Source: Labia minor
Taxonomy: Eukaryota > Arthropoda > Insecta > Dermaptera > Spongiphoridae
Direction of reading: 5' to 3'
Assembly (NCBI GenBank): GCA_963082975.1
Contig: OY720346.1
Coordinates: forward strand, 24,980,720-25,044,719
Length of the DNA: 64,000 nt
Shown here: positions 1 to 10,985 of the stretch, piece after piece
Layout: the number at the start of each line of letters is the position of its first letter
How positions within the stretch are numbered: position 1 is the stretch's first letter
Notes under the pieces: generated by a model
Seen by the model: only the letters and a program-made list of their open reading frames with translations
Databases searched by the model: none
Told to the model about the DNA's origin: nothing
Translations under genes and position numbers: made by a program

Positions 1-1384
1 TAAATTGTATATATAACATTTACAACAAGAAACCTCTCTCTTTCGATATCAAATATAAATCTCTTTCATTTCTTGCACGATGATAAATAAATAAAATACA
101 ATAGTATAAACAGGATATAACATTTTATCTTTAAAGATGTTAAGAAACTGTACTTGTCAATTTATTTTGTAAAATTCGTTTAGAATAATTGTAATTATTC
201 CAAAAAGAAAACAAATTATAAATTCATCTCTACTTTTTCAAATATCAATAAACATTTCTATTTTAAATAGTTATAGAAATAAAAAAAAATCTTATTGCCA
301 GATAATTTTAATTAATATTGAATTTTAGAATTAATCATCAATATTCATAGATATCGAAATATTAAATGAAGTATTTAAAAATGAAAATTTTGAAGTTTAC
401 AAACGGTATTTAAATTATAATTTATTCTATCATTTTAGGTGATCTTTTTATCATCTATTGATCTTTGATCTTTAATTTTTGTCATTGACTTGAATATTTA
501 AAAAAAATTATTATTTTAAAATTTTAACCGATTTTATTCATTTTGTCAATTAATTTAAGAAAAGAAATGATTAAAAATAAAATTCATTTTATCGATACAC
601 GACATTCTACAAAAAAAAAAAATGAATAGAATTCCAAGAATTTATTTGTATCTATTCTCATTCTATTAATAATAACTATATACTCGCGTACACGTATATA
701 TTGTATATTTCACAATAGATTCCATTCAACTTTTTATTATTATTTTTAATTGCAAAAATCTTAATTGAATTCGATAAAAAGATATTGAAGAGAGAATGAG
801 AAAAGATGAAAAAAATTATATAATTTTTTGAAGTGTTACCTTAAAATATAAAATTATTTCTTCTTTGAATAATAAATAGCATTAATAATATTCTTTGACC
901 TTCATGTTCACACCTGAAATTAATATGCATTTTAATCAAAAATTTATCGATAATAGTTTTTTTGATGAAATGAGTGATTGATTACAAAAATATTATACCC
1001 GTCAACAGTGGAAGATTCTCACTTTCAAATTCAGTGGCCGGTTTTTCAAACCTGTTTCATCATGAATATCTAAATCTTTCTAAAAATGGAACTGAAATTT
1101 AACTATTATAACTTTTGTCTTTACCTAAAATTAAATATTTAGAGAAAGATTAGTAGATATAATAGAATAATGATGTATATTATATTTTATAATCTATTTT
1201 TTCATAAATCAATTATTTTTTTATACAAGATTCTTTAATATGTTTGTATATTTTACATTTATATTTATCATTTGATCAATCGATTTTGACAGTGTATATC
1301 GTACATTACAATGCAATGACATACATTCAATGAATATGCATATTTACTTAAAGATGATTTTTTTAATTTAACATTAAGATAAAC
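1..1384. other. AT-rich non-coding stretch
   Basis: No open frame, splice pair or repeat boundary that I can support is seen. The sequence is dominated by A/T runs with short TA-rich patches near 680-720. Confidence 0.5.
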
Positions 1385-1736
1385 TAAGATTTGTCCAGGA
1401 CATCAAAATTTATTTGTTTGTAACATGATTTCATCGTTAGAGTCAAATCTCTTTCCAGGTTTGGAAACAAGAAATTATCACTCGGGGCTAAATCTGGAGA
1501 ATAGGGCGGATGAGGGAGTAATTCGTATCCCAATTCATGGATTTTCATGGAAATTCACTTTTTTCCATTCTCTTCTCCAACAACGAGGTAGTCTGCTATT
1601 AATGGAAGTCAAACAATAACTAAAAGACCAAGGTGGTTCAAATTTCGACATGAGTCAGCTGACAAGTGCAGTATTGCCATTTCATTTAAGTGACGGGAAA
1701 TTTAAAAAGACACGGACTAATTGACCTGCCCTCGTA
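1385..1736 (-). mobile_element. 5'-truncated mariner fragment (family A)
   Basis: The stretch aligns by eye with the fuller copy at 56268-56803. On the minus strand it encodes a decayed part of the mariner C-terminal region that contains the LAPSD-x-FLFPNL type motif around the last catalytic Asp. The right end shows an inverted-repeat terminus (reverse strand reads TACGAGGGCAGGTCAAT) followed by a TA dinucleotide, as expected for mariner. The left terminal repeat is absent. The plus-strand open frame through this interval is only a shadow. The fragment is defective: no helix-turn-helix part and no complete catalytic triad are present. Confidence 0.75.
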
Positions 1737-2479
1737 TATTTTCAAAAATCTATTTATTTTTGTTTAAAAATCTAATAACTTTTCTTTTAAATACATGTTT
1801 ATTATAATATCTTTATTATTTTTTCAAATATTTCAATGACAAAGATATTTAAAAAATAGGTACTTACCAATATATAAGTATTATTATAACTCCAAAAATT
1901 TATAATACTATATAATTTTTTATATGCTCTGGAATATTAATTTTTTTCTTTAATTTTAATGGATTTAGATATATTTACATATTTGTTTTTAAATTTGAAT
2001 TAACAATATAATGTTAATTTTTTTATTTTTTTAAAACCTTTCATTTTTCCATATTTTAAAACGTTTTGTTTATTATAATAAAAATTAAATAAATAAATAT
2101 TATTATAATAATGTAATTAATAAATAATAAAGAAAAATTTCGAGAGAAATTCAATTATTATTAAAATATAATCATTCTTGACACACAATTAAGAAGATTT
2201 CTTCAACTGACAATATTAATTTTATTTTTGGTTTAATGTTAGTTTATTTTAAATTGAAGTTTAAAAAATAAAATAGTAGATTTATTGATAATTATTTGTT
2301 GATAATTATAATAAAATAATAAAAAATGAGGCACCTAAAACAGAAATAAACATTTCAAAGATTAAAAATAATTCTTTGATAATTTAAAAAAACAAATATA
2401 ATTCAATGGCGTTTGATATCAAATTATTACTCAAAAGTAGACACAAGATTTTATGCAAATTATTGATATTTGTCCGATT
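1737..2479. other. AT-rich non-coding stretch
   Basis: Simple A/T sequence without recognisable coding, repeat or RNA signals. Confidence 0.5.
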
Positions 2480-2680
2480 AATTAATGAACAATTGCAAAT
2501 GCACACCGCCTCGAATGGTTTGTATGGGCGTAAACCGCTCTATGCTAATGATGTCACGACAAACTTTGCATATATTTAATCCCGATATTCTCATCATACT
2601 TACAACGTAACTATATCCCTAACAACAACGTACTAACAACGTTGTATTAAAGCCTAAAGGGCTAAACAAAAGAATTTTAA
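2480..2680. promoter_or_regulatory. GC-richer island, possible enhancer
   Basis: The island is richer in G+C than its surroundings. It contains ATGCTAAT (octamer/POU-like) next to ATGTCACG (CRE-like) near 2540-2560, and a short repeated AACAACGT near 2620-2640. I see no convincing reading frame; the minus-strand open frame just downstream (2654-2863) shows no family motif. An enhancer role is inferred only from composition and motif density. Confidence 0.2.
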
Positions 2681-2863
2681 ATAACAACCAGCATATTTAT
2701 GATTGTCATCTAATTTTATCCGCTTCGGAATCCAAGAGATGAAAGTTTCGATTAAGTTAGATACAAATTTTGTTGTAAGGTTTATATCATAAATTACTAA
2801 AGTAATAAAGAAAGGTAACGAGGCGTTTTCTATAAGATTGTTGTCTAGATTTGCTGGTTTCAA

Positions 2864-3663
2864 ATATTTCTAGTAAATTATCTAAAAAAGATCCAAGATT
2901 TCAGAAAAAAATTTCGCGTGTTTTTTTTAATTTTGTTTTTATTTGAATCTAATTTAGTTAAATTAGTTGAAATTTTATAATAGTAAGTAAATATTTAGTT
3001 GATAATCCTGAAAATAATTTTGAATATCCATATCCTTTTTTCAATAACTTTGTTTTTTCAATCACAAATATACCTCATTGTTCTGTAAATTCTATTATTA
3101 TTATATTCTCTTATTTTTCATTAATACATTCCTCTATAAATAAATTTGACATAATACTAAAACATTTGATTTATTATCAATAGTATTCAAATTACACAAT
3201 TATAGAAAAAAAATAATAAAGAAAAGATACTTCAACTGAATAAGTAATATTCTATTAAGGTTACCTAATCATTGTCCATGATAAAAATGATATTAAAATT
3301 TCATCTCTTCATGTTTATTTATCAGCCGAGATCCATACAATCATATAACTTTGAAATTCTATTTAATAATAGCACACATTCCTTATCTAATTGTTTATGA
3401 ATTGATCGAAAGGCATTTGAATAAATTAGCAAAATGAATTTCGTGATAAATACTAGTTATGAAAAGAATAAACAAAAAACAAACAAATAAATAAATTAAG
3501 TTATGATATTTGTGTCATAGTTAATATTTTGTAATGAAAGGATGGGTAATATATAGGGTGACCATATTGTCTATTGACAAAAACGGAACGGTGTTATAAA
3601 ATGATGAATTGAGAATTAGAAGAAAAAAAAAATACAAAAAATGGTTCGTAAGCCTCTTATAAT
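2864..3663. other. AT-rich stretch with a terminal-repeat remnant
   Basis: Mostly unstructured AT-rich DNA. Near 3557-3570 the sequence GGGTGACCATATT matches the terminus of the short repeat described at 32505-32678 and 45797, so a decayed end of that family may lie here. Confidence 0.35.
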
Positions 3664-3935
3664 CAGGACCGGCTTAACGTGTAATCAAAAGATACGCGCA
3701 TCGGGGCGCTTGCATATAAAGGCACCATAATTATACGCAATCAACAACGAAAATACCATAAACTTGTGGTCAACTTTTTGTAAATTGAAATATAGTAAGA
3801 TAGTGCGATATGACGATTCTATTTTTGTCAACAGGTGACCTTGCGAATCGTTGTTATTCTGCCAAAAAGTAAATTTTATAATAAGTTAATAATAAATATT
3901 CTTCAATTTATATATGACAATAATTTGCTTTTCCA

Positions 3936-5247
3936 AATTTGACCAATGCTATAAAAACTGCCTACACCGCAGAATGTGGTCTTAAAATAAATAAGAACAA
4001 GACAAAATACCTTGTGTCTAAAGCCACCACACAAACACCACCGATGATTATTGAAGAGGCTTGCATTCTTGCACTGAGTAAATTAAGAGCAGGCGAGAAG
4101 TGTCTTCCTCAGAATGCGTGGTCTACTGACCAAAAAGAATCTCAACCTTCAACTGAGGCTAAGGACGGTTCGGTGCTTTGAGTTCTCGACATTCTTCTAT
4201 GGAGTGGAATCATAGACTCTAAACAAGGATCTATGTAAAAGAGTAGACGCGCATTTGAAATGGGGGCCTATAGAATCCGAATCTCCTGGTTAGGAAAAGT
4301 TAACAACCAGAACGTTCTGCTAACCATGAACAAAATACCAGAACAAATGTTCAACATCAAGAGACGATAGAGTATCTGGAACATGTTCTTCGTGGCGAGA
4401 GATACTCAATGCTCCGTCTTATAATGGAAAGAAAAATATGGAAATAAGTTGACCTGTGGCCAGGTCCGAACCGACCGACGGTTTGAAGTAAATTAATTTC
4501 CAGCTACAGAAACAATTTCAAATAATTTTGATATATCTATTAATGTAATAAAAAACAGATATGGATATAACATAAATATTTTTAATTTTATTTTATAAAT
4601 AATATATAGCTGTAGTAGCCGGCGTTGCCGGCGTTACCCGAGGCTGTGACGTCATGAAGGGCTGGGTGACGTCATATAATTTTAAATTAAGAAAAACATA
4701 ATGAAGATGATTTTTCCCGAGGATAAAACCAATACATTCCTGGTGATATGTAAAAAAATCTCCTTATGTGAAATTTGGTGCGAAAATAACCCTTCCCTTC
4801 TTATCGTCGATCGCTAATACTACCACTTCCGGTTTCCGGATTTGCACCAAAAGTTGATCAATTCATCCCACTGATGCATTAAGTAAATATACCAAATTTC
4901 ATCAAAATCCGTTAAGCCGTTCAGGCTGTACACATCTATACGGACGGACAGACGGACAGACATCATGCTAAAAATACTTTTTTCTGTTAAGAAAATGCAT
5001 GATTCGTGGAGATATGTAAAAATCTCCACATGTGAAATTTGGTGTGAAAACAATACCTCCCTTACTATCGTCGGTCGGTAAAAACAGAGCGTCGGGAGAA
5101 GAAGAAAATCCTGGCTGACAAAGCTGCGCGAGTTGTTCGGGTTCTCTACGAAGTCTGGTCTGTTTCGGGCAGCAGCTTCTAAGACTATCCTAGTTATGAT
5201 AATGACCAAGCTCCGAAGGGAGACGGCGCCTGAAGAAGATGAAGATA
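3936..5247 (+). pseudogene. non-LTR retrotransposon (LINE) reverse transcriptase, 3' part, split
   Basis: Three blocks of one retrotransposon ORF2-like protein can be read in order. First, AECGLKINKNKTKY at about 3970-4010, the segment after the catalytic YADD box. Second, AFEMGAYRIRISWLGKVN at about 4250-4305. Third, after an insertion, SVGRRRKSWLTKLRELF and GLFRAAASKT at about 5092-5190, the conserved C-terminal tail. The end is GAAGAAGATGAAGAT, like the short A/G-rich tails of these elements. The Helentron-like insert at 4448-5084 separates blocks two and three. Frameshifts and a stop (KRR then TAG near 4368) show it is dead. It inserted into the hAT relic, because hAT coding sequence resumes directly after the tail. 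Confidence 0.8.
4448..5084 (-). mobile_element. Helentron-like element, copy 1 (mosaic)
   Basis: Read on the minus strand it starts with TACCGACCGACGATAG and ends with a hairpin GACCTG-loop-CAGGTC followed by GTCAAC, with the inverted copy ACCGTCGGTCGGT just inside. Subterminal inverted repeats plus a 3' hairpin fit Helentron-associated non-autonomous elements. Two perfect TGACGTCA octamers lie at 4647-4654 and 4667-4674. Unlike the three other copies (28216, 45846, 55365) it carries, at 4609-4642, a sequence whose reverse strand contains GCCGGC repeats and TACTACAGCTA, resembling a canonical Helitron 3' terminus. It interrupts the LINE relic. Confidence 0.75.
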
Positions 5248-5463
5248 AAAACTTTACTTAGGCTTCCTGTTTTTGTAGGTAGTATTGAACGCTCCTTTTC
5301 GACAGAGAACTTAATAAAAAATTATTTGAAATCAACGATATCTCAAGAAAGATTTGTTGGTTTATCACCAATTTCAATTGAAAACAAATTGTGTGACAAT
5401 ATTGATGCAAACCAAATTTTTGAGGAATTTGTGTCAATAAAAGGGTGTCAAATTTTATTTTAA
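5239..5463 (+). pseudogene. hAT transposase C-terminal dimerisation domain
   Basis: The open frame gives a hAT dimerisation module: LPVFVGSIERSFS (family pattern LP-x(2)-x-A-x-x-ERSFS) is followed by LIKNYLKSTISQERF and by GLSPISIENKL, all in the expected order. In intact hAT proteins this is the last ~80 residues and serves oligomerisation. The annotated ATG is accidental: the codons before it belong to the LINE tail that truncated the gene. RNase-H-fold catalytic residues are absent. It is a fossil of the host element at 3664-5706. Confidence 0.8.
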
Positions 5464-5985
5464 TTCTTGAAATAAATGTAGTTATCAAGAAAAGTCATTT
5501 AGTGCAATAATTCTGAAATCTATTAAAGTAATTAAAATAGAAATAAATATTTATTTCTTTTTTTCCTTTATAACAATATGCATGATTTAGATGATTATAA
5601 AAAATAAATGAATTCAAATTATACAATCAATTTTTTTCTAATACTTATTTGAGAAGCATCAATTACTTTTCCGCAACAGGACGTCAAAATCCTAGAGCCG
5701 GCACTGACTGGGAAAATATATATAAAAAAAACGTGGTAAAATGGGATGGATGAAATCCTTAAAAAAGTGAGGAAAAGTATGATTATCACTTATTATAAAA
5801 TGAAAAATTTGGTAATTATTATATGAATAGATATGTGTATTACATTCAAACAATTTTAAAAAATTATACTTTAACTTAATTTTTTTCTAAGATGATTGGC
5901 TCAACTATATTTTAATTCTTTCCAAATATGATTTATCAGAACCATGATAATAACATTTTTTTATAATTTATTAATATTATATTAT

Positions 5986-6205
5986 TACTCAGATCACCTT
6001 CGGCGTTCTTCGCACCTAGACGAGAGCTCTGCCCTCTGTACCCCCGAAGAGATACATATTATTTTATTGAAAGTCTGTATGCAAAAGGTTTTCATTCATA
6101 TTATTTCAATCAGTATATTAAAACATTCATATCTTTTTGTGTTCTTGTTTACAATATATTTTAATTTAATCAGTAAATTAATTATATATGTTATAATAGA
6201 GTATA
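5986..6205 (-). mobile_element. decayed Helitron 3' end
   Basis: This matches the 3' part of the Helitron at 31896-33364 in the same orientation: CACCTTCGGCGTTCTTCGC, then CTCTGTACCCCCGA, then GAAAGTCTGTATGCAAAAGG. The terminal hairpin is degraded and the CTAG end is lost. Only about 220 bp remain. Confidence 0.65.
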
Positions 6206-8256
6206 ATATTTTTTAATCATTTTGATATTTTAATTTCATTGCTTGATTTTTATTGAAATAAATCAATTAATTTCAATTTATACTATTAATGAGTGTACAT
6301 ATATAGTTTTCTGAAATAGCGGATTAAAAAGTAAAATATTTAAAAGTTATCAAAGATAATAAATAAATAAGCTTGAATCACTCTAATGTAAGACTTACTG
6401 TGTTTTAAAGCTCCCAAGTACCCCCTAGAAAAGTGGTAGCAGTTGTGTCACATTTTGACCTAAAAGTATCAATAGTGTGAGGGATATTTCAGATCTTCAA
6501 AACATTAACAAATATAAAAACAACCAGGAATTATATATATAAGTACAAAATAAAAGCATAATTAATTTAATTTAATGAGTCATTATCTTAATTAAAAATA
6601 CTTTTATTATTTATAATTTCGAATCTTTGAAGAAGATAAGATGAGACCTTCTGTCTTTCTTTTAAATAAAGATATTAGATCTTTAGTATTATAAACTATC
6701 ATTATAATTCTCTGAAGCTATTCATTAAAATGCTTAATATTATAAACTAATTCAAAACTGAAACATCTTCCCTCTCATTATCCTTGTTTTTTTACTCTCT
6801 TTTTCTCTTTCACTCTTCACTCTATAGCTCATTTTGAAAATCCATTAAATCTCAGTTTAAGTATTCTTCTAACAACCATTTTATGTTTTATTAGAGACCA
6901 CATATCAAGCTTGTCAATTAGTAAAACTAAACTTGATTTGAAAGCTACTTAAGAGGAATTATTGAAGAGTTCTAAATTAATCGTTTTAATTTTTCTTTCT
7001 CCTTCTCACTGGTAGCTGTTTTTGAGAAAAATCCTAGAAAAGTATTTATTGAAAGCATTCTATTTTAAAAAATAATCTACCGAAAAATTTGATTTAAAAA
7101 TTTCAAATAAATGATTAAGTTCTTTATATAAATTTTTTATTTAAGCAAGATATCTCACTGTTGCGGGATGGAAAATTTATATTTAAATAGACCAATCAAA
7201 AATTCTGATAATTTTAATTTTTTTTTATTTTTTTAGCAATTTCTAGAGATAAATAAAAAGTTAAATAAATGCTTAATTACAACTTCTATAAGATTATTAT
7301 TTTTATACTTTAATTAATGTATCAATTTATTGTCTATATCTATATAAGTCACAACTTGATAAAATCTTAAATTGATATCGTTTTATTTATTAACATTTTT
7401 TTCCTATAAGAGTGAAATGGAGTGGGAGATCAATAACATAACATTTGCATAGATATTCAAAGGTTAGTCCGTAAATATAACCACAACTTAGGTCATTTAA
7501 TTTAGATATTAATAATTGATAAGAAAACTAATAATTTATTAGAATATTAAACTGAAAAAGTTTTAATATTAAAAATTCGTACCTTTTGTTTTTATACAAA
7601 AATATTTCTTAAAAATTATAAACCCATAAAGCATATCATTAAATTCTAAAAACAAAATTATCTATTATATATTTTATTTATTATTATTCAACCATGAAAG
7701 AAAATATTTATTTTTATGAATCTATAAAATAATTATTTAATAATTAATTTTGAATATATATATATATATTATTTCTTTATTTCTTTTCCTTATAAAAATA
7801 ATATACACATTAAAATATTAGTAATCAATAAATGTTTATAAATTTGGAGATTAGTTTTTTTTCAATTTTAGAGAATTAAATATCCAAGAAAAATATCATA
7901 AAACTAGTTTTAATAATACTAAGTTGAGAGATTCATAATTAAAATAAAAAATTCAAATTTAAAAATAATAATTTAATGTCTTTGATGGATGCTTAAATTT
8001 ATTAAGATATTTGTAAAATATTGATTAAATCAAAATTCCAAATCACTTTATAAAAATATTACTTTTTCGTTTTTTGATATATATTATCAAAAGTTAGGTT
8101 GTGATTTGAATCTCAACGTTTTCAAGTAAATTTTTAGAAGGGTATTTTTTGGGCCTTAATCTGTGTGTAAAGTTCATTGTTGCTATATTCGGTTGATGGG
8201 TGGCATCCACAGTCCGACAACAAAATTTTCACAGTTACCTAAAAGAACTATATTTA
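6206..8256. other. AT-rich non-coding stretch
   Basis: No supported gene. A moderately GC-richer patch at 6390-6490 and one at 8150-8230 show no open frame or known motif. Confidence 0.45.
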
Positions 8257-8766
8257 TTAGGTTGTTCGAAAAGAGTAATTTCGTTTTTTCAGAGGATTTA
8301 ATTATATTTTTTCGAACACAACTTCACACTTAAGCCGCATAATCATTATATGTTTGGAGAGCGGATATAGCAACGCTTGTGTGTGAAAAAGTTTGATTGA
8401 ATCTAATCAGTAGCAATAAGCAGCATTTTCGTCATATTTATTTTTTTCCTATAGAAAAGGTTCAAGCTAGAAAAAAAGAAATGGATGTATATAAGAAGAT
8501 GCTTTGATAATATGTCAGTGTCAAAACTGGTGTGCAAACTTAGATTCGGAAACTTTGATGTCGAAGATGCACCATGTACTGGAAAGCCGGTTGAAACTTA
8601 TAAAGATACGATAAAGACATTAGTTGATTTTTTGGGCGGTAAAATCTTTACTTCAAATGAAGAGGTTAAAAATATCATCGAGATCAGTTTTTATGCCAGT
8701 AAATATTTAGTCATTATTTGAAAATTGTCTTTCAGTTTTACAAAAAAATAACGAAATTACTTATTA
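8257..8766 (+). mobile_element. mariner deletion derivative (family B)
   Basis: Terminal inverted repeats share AGTAATTTCGTT followed by a T-run: left at 8273-8290, right at 8747-8765. TA dinucleotides sit at the borders. The element is about 510 bp against roughly 1.3 kb for a full mariner and encodes a miniature fused reading frame (8485-8721). It is non-autonomous but has both ends needed as a transposase substrate. Confidence 0.75.
8485..8721 (+). pseudogene. mini-transposase: mariner HTH region fused in frame to C-terminus
   Basis: The 78-residue frame joins two distant parts of a mariner transposase. Residues ~14-48 contain LRFGNFDVEDAP and GKPVET, the end of the N-terminal DNA-binding half. 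Residues ~50-70 read FLGGKIFTSNEEVKN, which in full proteins lies after the third catalytic Asp. The DDD catalytic domain between them is deleted without breaking the frame. A product could at most bind DNA or partner with another transposase; that is inference. The start codon is uncertain, since the mariner N-terminus begins further upstream and is damaged. Confidence 0.7.
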
Positions 8767-10369
8767 TTAAATATTAATTTTATCTTAATTTAATATCTGA
8801 TTTTTCTTCTGATTGAATTCAATTTTACCTTTTCCCTAATCAACCGTCGCTAGATTCACCAAACTATCAATTCAATTCTATTCAAAATTAACCAGAGTGC
8901 TACCAAACTAAATTAAACATTAAAATAATTAATTTTAAAATCAATTTTTTTCATAACCCAACCTATACTAAGCCTCCAATATACGACAATATACATGCAC
9001 AACATATTTCAACATTTACATTTTTTTTCAGATGTTAGTTTTTTTTTTTTTTGGTTTTTTGATTAAATTTTTAGCCTTAATAGAATATTACAAATAACAA
9101 TATGATGTTTAAAATTTTAAACATATCAAATGTCAAATTTTACCCAGTAAATTTTTCACTATCTCAATTATGGAAATGATGGTGGTATAGATTAGATAAA
9201 CAATAATAAAATTAAAATTGTCAATTTCTATAGATTTTTTCAAAGATGATCGTCGTAAATTTCTTTTTTAATATCTTTCAATCCTTCATTATGACTTAAA
9301 CAGGCTTATAAAATGCTAATATCCTAATTTTCACTTAAATTGATTTCATACTAGGATTCCTTGAAAATGGTAATTTTATAGCCGGTTCGCTAGTCGTCTA
9401 AGAGCCCTTTCAAAAAACAAGTTCGATTGAATGGAATGCTCGACAGGACTTAAAGGGCTTTGCGAGATCAAAGCGCGGCTATCTAAATTAAGATACAATG
9501 ATTAGATACAAAATGATATTCCAAGAGATTTTCTACCCTCTAATGACCTAAAAATTGTGTGCTTCTGCATCCATAAAACTACTATCATCTTCCAATCACC
9601 CGAATTAATTTTCTAATTTACTGACTCTATTAAATGAAATATTTAACTTTGTATAAATTTAAAGTATTTATATTTAAATTATTTAAATTAATACATATTT
9701 ATAGTATAACAAATTCTGTTAATAAAATAAATAAATATCGAAAAAAGATTTTGACATGGGATTTAATTAATCATTTGTTTTATGGAATTTTGAATGTATA
9801 ATTATCAAATCTAATAAAAAAAACTTCTTGGAAGCTTTATTTAAAAGGAAATCAAAGCACTTATTGCTGGCATAGAAATAGCGATACAAGAGGCACTTAA
9901 AAGCATTTGATCTTCTTTTAAACATATAAAATTTTTGGTAATTTTAATAAATATCACTAATCATATGCATTAAAAAATGTAACTGAAATATTTACATTTA
10001 GATAGGTTAAAAATCAAAGAATATAAAAATTATAATTTTGGATAGAAATAAAAATTCAATTTATTAGTTTGAGCTTTAAAGAGATTAAATGTGGATTAAA
10101 TGTGGAATGAAATAAAAACAAAAAAATAACATCAAGAAAAGAAATAGTTTAGAATTTAAAAATAACACAAAGATTAAACCGTTATGTTTATTAGAGAATA
10201 GGAAATAAGGAAAATACCTTATTGTATATAAATATCTGAAAATTGGTAACTTAAAATAAAATAAGGGAAATTTTAAAAAAACAATTAAATTCTATTAAAA
10301 AGTGGTCGCTACAAGGACACTAGGAATTTTTACTTTGGATTTAAAAATATCAAAAGGAGTTATCAGGTA
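8767..10369. other. AT-rich stretch with one GC-richer patch
   Basis: The patch at 9371-9480 contains GGTTCGCTAGTCGTCTAAG and, about 40 bp on, AAGTTCGATT, vaguely like tRNA A and B boxes. No cloverleaf closes and no second copy is seen. The rest is unstructured. Confidence 0.3.
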
Positions 10370-10985
10370 GGCATTGTTTGATTTAATAAAAGATGGAAAC
10401 AATAATTTAATAACATCCTTAATATTATTAAGAATAAATGAATGGATTATTTCGAAAAATAAAGAAGAAACGAAAACAATATACTTAAGTGAAATTCATA
10501 TAGTGCAGACAGATACTGATTAATAATAATAGGAAAATTGGAAAATAATAAAAAATCGGAAAAAAATGGAAATCGATCAAAACTTATTAAATAAACTAGG
10601 AAATGTTTGATAGAATATGTTTCTGTTGGAATCTATATCAGAAACAATTGAATTTTTTTTTTTTCAAGATAATTTAAAGCAAGGAGACACACAATCTATT
10701 TATTTAATCAAACATTGGAATATATGATTATACAAATTGAAATCTAATTAGACCAAGTTTTCAATTATTATGCTACAGAGAAGTTTCAAATTAAACCATG
10801 AAATATGGCTTAAAAAAAGATTTAATAATAATATTCGAATAAAATTTAAATTGAGAATTCAATTGGGTAATGTTTACTATTGTTCAAAAAATAATTTATT
10901 TAATCATAATTATTAACTATAAAATATATCAAGTCATTATTTTTCAGGTTTTATTATATAGCTATGAAACGTAATTTTTTTTTGG
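10370..10985 (+). pseudogene. strongly decayed LINE reverse transcriptase
   Basis: Scattered motifs occur in the right order with many frameshifts. LIKDGNNNLIT is at about 10380-10415, the segment before the RT domain. IGKLENNKK is near 10530, matching the family pattern of an NNK box followed by SPG-x-DG. NLKQGDT is at about 10668-10690, the RT motif with QGD before the leucine-rich helix. QVLLYSYET is at about 10945-10970, the box after the thumb. The YADD box itself is not seen. Its motifs fit the same type of element as 3936-5247, but it is much older. Confidence 0.5.

Larger units (their letters stand above)
3664..5706 (+). mobile_element. hAT-superfamily relic hosting nested insertions
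   Basis: The left end reads CAGGACCGGCTTAACG and the right end, on the reverse strand, CAGTGCCGGCTCTA, imperfect short inverted repeats of the hAT type. Between them lies a hAT C-terminal dimerisation domain (5239-5463). The rest of the transposase is missing or replaced by a non-LTR retrotransposon piece (about 3936-5247). The flanking 8-mers (cttataat and actgggaa) do not match, so either the ends are misplaced or the flanks have decayed. It is a non-functional fossil. Confidence 0.6.

Noticed and set aside
2654-2863. Minus-strand 69-codon open frame
   Set aside because: No domain, composition typical of translated AT-rich DNA, no splice or promoter support.
3656-5714. 8-bp target duplication for the hAT relic
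   Set aside because: cttataat and actgggaa do not match.
9371-9480. tRNA-like A and B box words in a GC-richer patch
   Set aside because: No acceptor or anticodon stem closes, the words are degenerate and no second copy was found.
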